This document shows, piece after piece, positions 63,221 through 64,000 of a DNA stretch of 64,000 nucleotides (its first letter is position 1; each line of letters starts with the position of its first letter). The stretch is from NCBI RefSeq assembly GCF_009760405.1, contig NZ_WRPP01000001.1, positions 1,302,001-1,366,000 on the forward strand, in the 5' to 3' direction. The stretch is from Nocardia terrae. Its GTDB lineage: Bacteria; Actinomycetota; Actinomycetes; Mycobacteriales; Mycobacteriaceae. The notes under the pieces are model-generated. The model was given only the letters and a program-made list of their open reading frames with translations, was not told the origin of the DNA and searched no databases. The translations under genes and the position numbers were made by a program.

Positions 63221-63313
63221 ATGGGTGGAGTTCTCGGCGTTCTCTTCAATTTGTTCGGTCAGGCGGCCGGCCTGGCGAGTGCGGGATCCGCGTACGCGAA
63301 TACGCAGCACTAG
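63221..63313 (+). CDS. Possible 30-residue hydrophobic peptide
   Basis: ATG 63221 opens a 30-codon frame (MGGVLGVLFNLFGQAAGL, then ASAGSAYANTQH) resembling a single short membrane helix or a bare signal peptide, with GAGGAATACAAGG upstream. It lies in the otherwise gene-free stretch 63001-63337, in which I see nothing else. It could be a small membrane peptide or chance. Confidence 0.4.
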   Translation: MGGVLGVLFNLFGQAAGLASAGSAYANTQH

Positions 63314-63337
63314 GGGGAGCTCTACGTCGGCCCCTGG

Positions 63338-64000
63338 TCAGGGGCCGACGGTCGCATCCACCGCGGCGAGCCGCTCGGCGAGTGCGCGAATGTCCGCGGG
63401 GGAGTTCAGGGTGGTGCGGCGCAGGATCAGTTCGCGGCCGATGCGCAGGGCGTGACGGGCGGCGGTGGCGTCGGGGAGGGTGTCGAGGTCGGTGAGGTGG
63501 GCGAAGCCGATGATGCGGCGGATCAGTTCCGCGCCGGCGAAGCCGAGGGAGTCCTGCCAGACGCCGGTCAGGAAGCGGTCGAGGTAGCCGTCGTCGAAGA
63601 AGGTGTCGACGCGTCGCGGCCAGAGGCGGCGGAATTCGGATTCGAAAGCCGTCCAGGTGGATTCGAGTTGCATGCCGTGATCCCCGAGATCGCCGCGGGC
63701 GCGGGCGCGGGATTCGGCGGCGATCAGATTTCCCCAATACAGGCCGAGGTCGAATCCGATCGGGCCGACGAAAGAGAATTCGGGGTCGAAGACGCGCAAC
63801 ACCTCGGTGTCCTCACGGATACCGATCATGACGCTGCCGGTGTGCAGATCGCCGTGCAGTAATGCCTGGGCATGGGACATGAATCGATGGCGAAGGTCGG
63901 CGACTTCCGTGCGCAATTCGGCATCGGCGCGGAATTCGGCGGCGATATCGTCCAGGTCCGGATGCCAATGATTGTGTTCATGGTCGAGATACGGTTCGGA
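63338..64000 (-). CDS. mtnK: S-methyl-5-thioribose kinase, partial (5' end beyond the window)
   Basis: The C-terminal roughly 220 residues of a methionine-salvage kinase that phosphorylates methylthioribose. The frame is open to the window edge. Seen: SEPYLDHEHNHWHPDLDD at the edge, Brenner-type catalytic motif HGDLHTGSVM (about 47-56 of the visible part), and the DPEFSFVGPIGFDLGLYWGN metal/nucleotide loop, which is specific to MtnK within the aminoglycoside-kinase fold. Then a helical tail. The rest of the salvage pathway probably lies to the right. Confidence 0.9.
   Translation of the reverse strand, partial: SEPYLDHEHNHWHPDLDDIAAEFRADAELRTEVADLRHRFMSHAQALLHGDLHTGSVMIGIREDTEVLRVFDPEFSFVGPIGFDLGLYWGNLIAAESRARARGDLGDHGMQLESTWTAFESEFRRLWPRRVDTFFDDGYLDRFLTGVWQDSLGFAGAELIRRIIGFAHLTDLDTLPDATAARHALRIGRELILRRTTLNSPADIRALAERLAAVDATVGP

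Overview
The window is high-GC actinobacterial chromosome, most likely Nocardia or a close relative in the Mycobacteriales. Four things point there: the lysine/cell-envelope backbone dapB + Rv2772c-like membrane gene, dapA–rnj (RNase J) and ftsK; MTB12-like and Cfp30B-like proteins typical of this order; many GTG/TTG starts; and a KstR-like operator. No rRNA, tRNA, phage, transposase or CRISPR array was seen. The window is mostly ordinary core chromosome with accessory islets.

Layout. 0–12 kb: Ser/Thr kinase, flavin-binding protein, divergent repressor/MFS pair with a clear operator, pentapeptide-repeat membrane protein, VOC protein, methyltransferase, Zn-alcohol dehydrogenase, SDR and a GH27 lipoprotein. 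12–16 kb: a Ser/Thr kinase fused to a seven-repeat WD40 propeller, then dapB. 16.5–21.3 kb: a tightly overlapped ureide (allantoin) catabolic operon (racemase, aldolase-like protein, allantoicase, PuuE-type allantoinase) below a GntR regulator. 21.4–24.3 kb: MarR repressor divergent from a DHA2 drug-efflux pump operon. 25.0–27.8 kb: a small overlapping cassette of a HIT protein and two AlkB-like 2-oxoglutarate/Fe(II) oxygenases. 28–33.4 kb: MFS/GNAT pair, flavodoxin-like protein, and a response regulator/histidine kinase/degenerate-kinase trio. 33.4–45 kb: ribbon-helix-helix protein, dapA–rnj, secreted proteins, SARP regulator, ftsK. 45–49 kb: AraC regulator, a structured-RNA candidate, an ABC exporter whose permease is broken, and an acyl-CoA dehydrogenase with a KstR-like site. 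49–55 kb: secreted proteins, hydrolase, AraC-type regulators and gene remnants. 55.8–58.3 kb: a two-gene terpene synthase/cytochrome P450 cluster, with truncated regulators on both sides. 58–64 kb: serine hydrolase, membrane proteins and lipoproteins, ending inside mtnK (methylthioribose kinase).

The most unusual items are: the HIT plus tandem AlkB-like cassette; a 46.1–46.3 kb intergenic stretch with five successive hairpins, the last followed by a T6 tract; the compact terpene cluster with its palindromic promoter; two families of dispersed palindromes at gene 3' ends; and four decayed or truncated genes between 46 and 60 kb, which indicate local gene turnover. All assignments come from reading motifs and gene order; no database search was possible.
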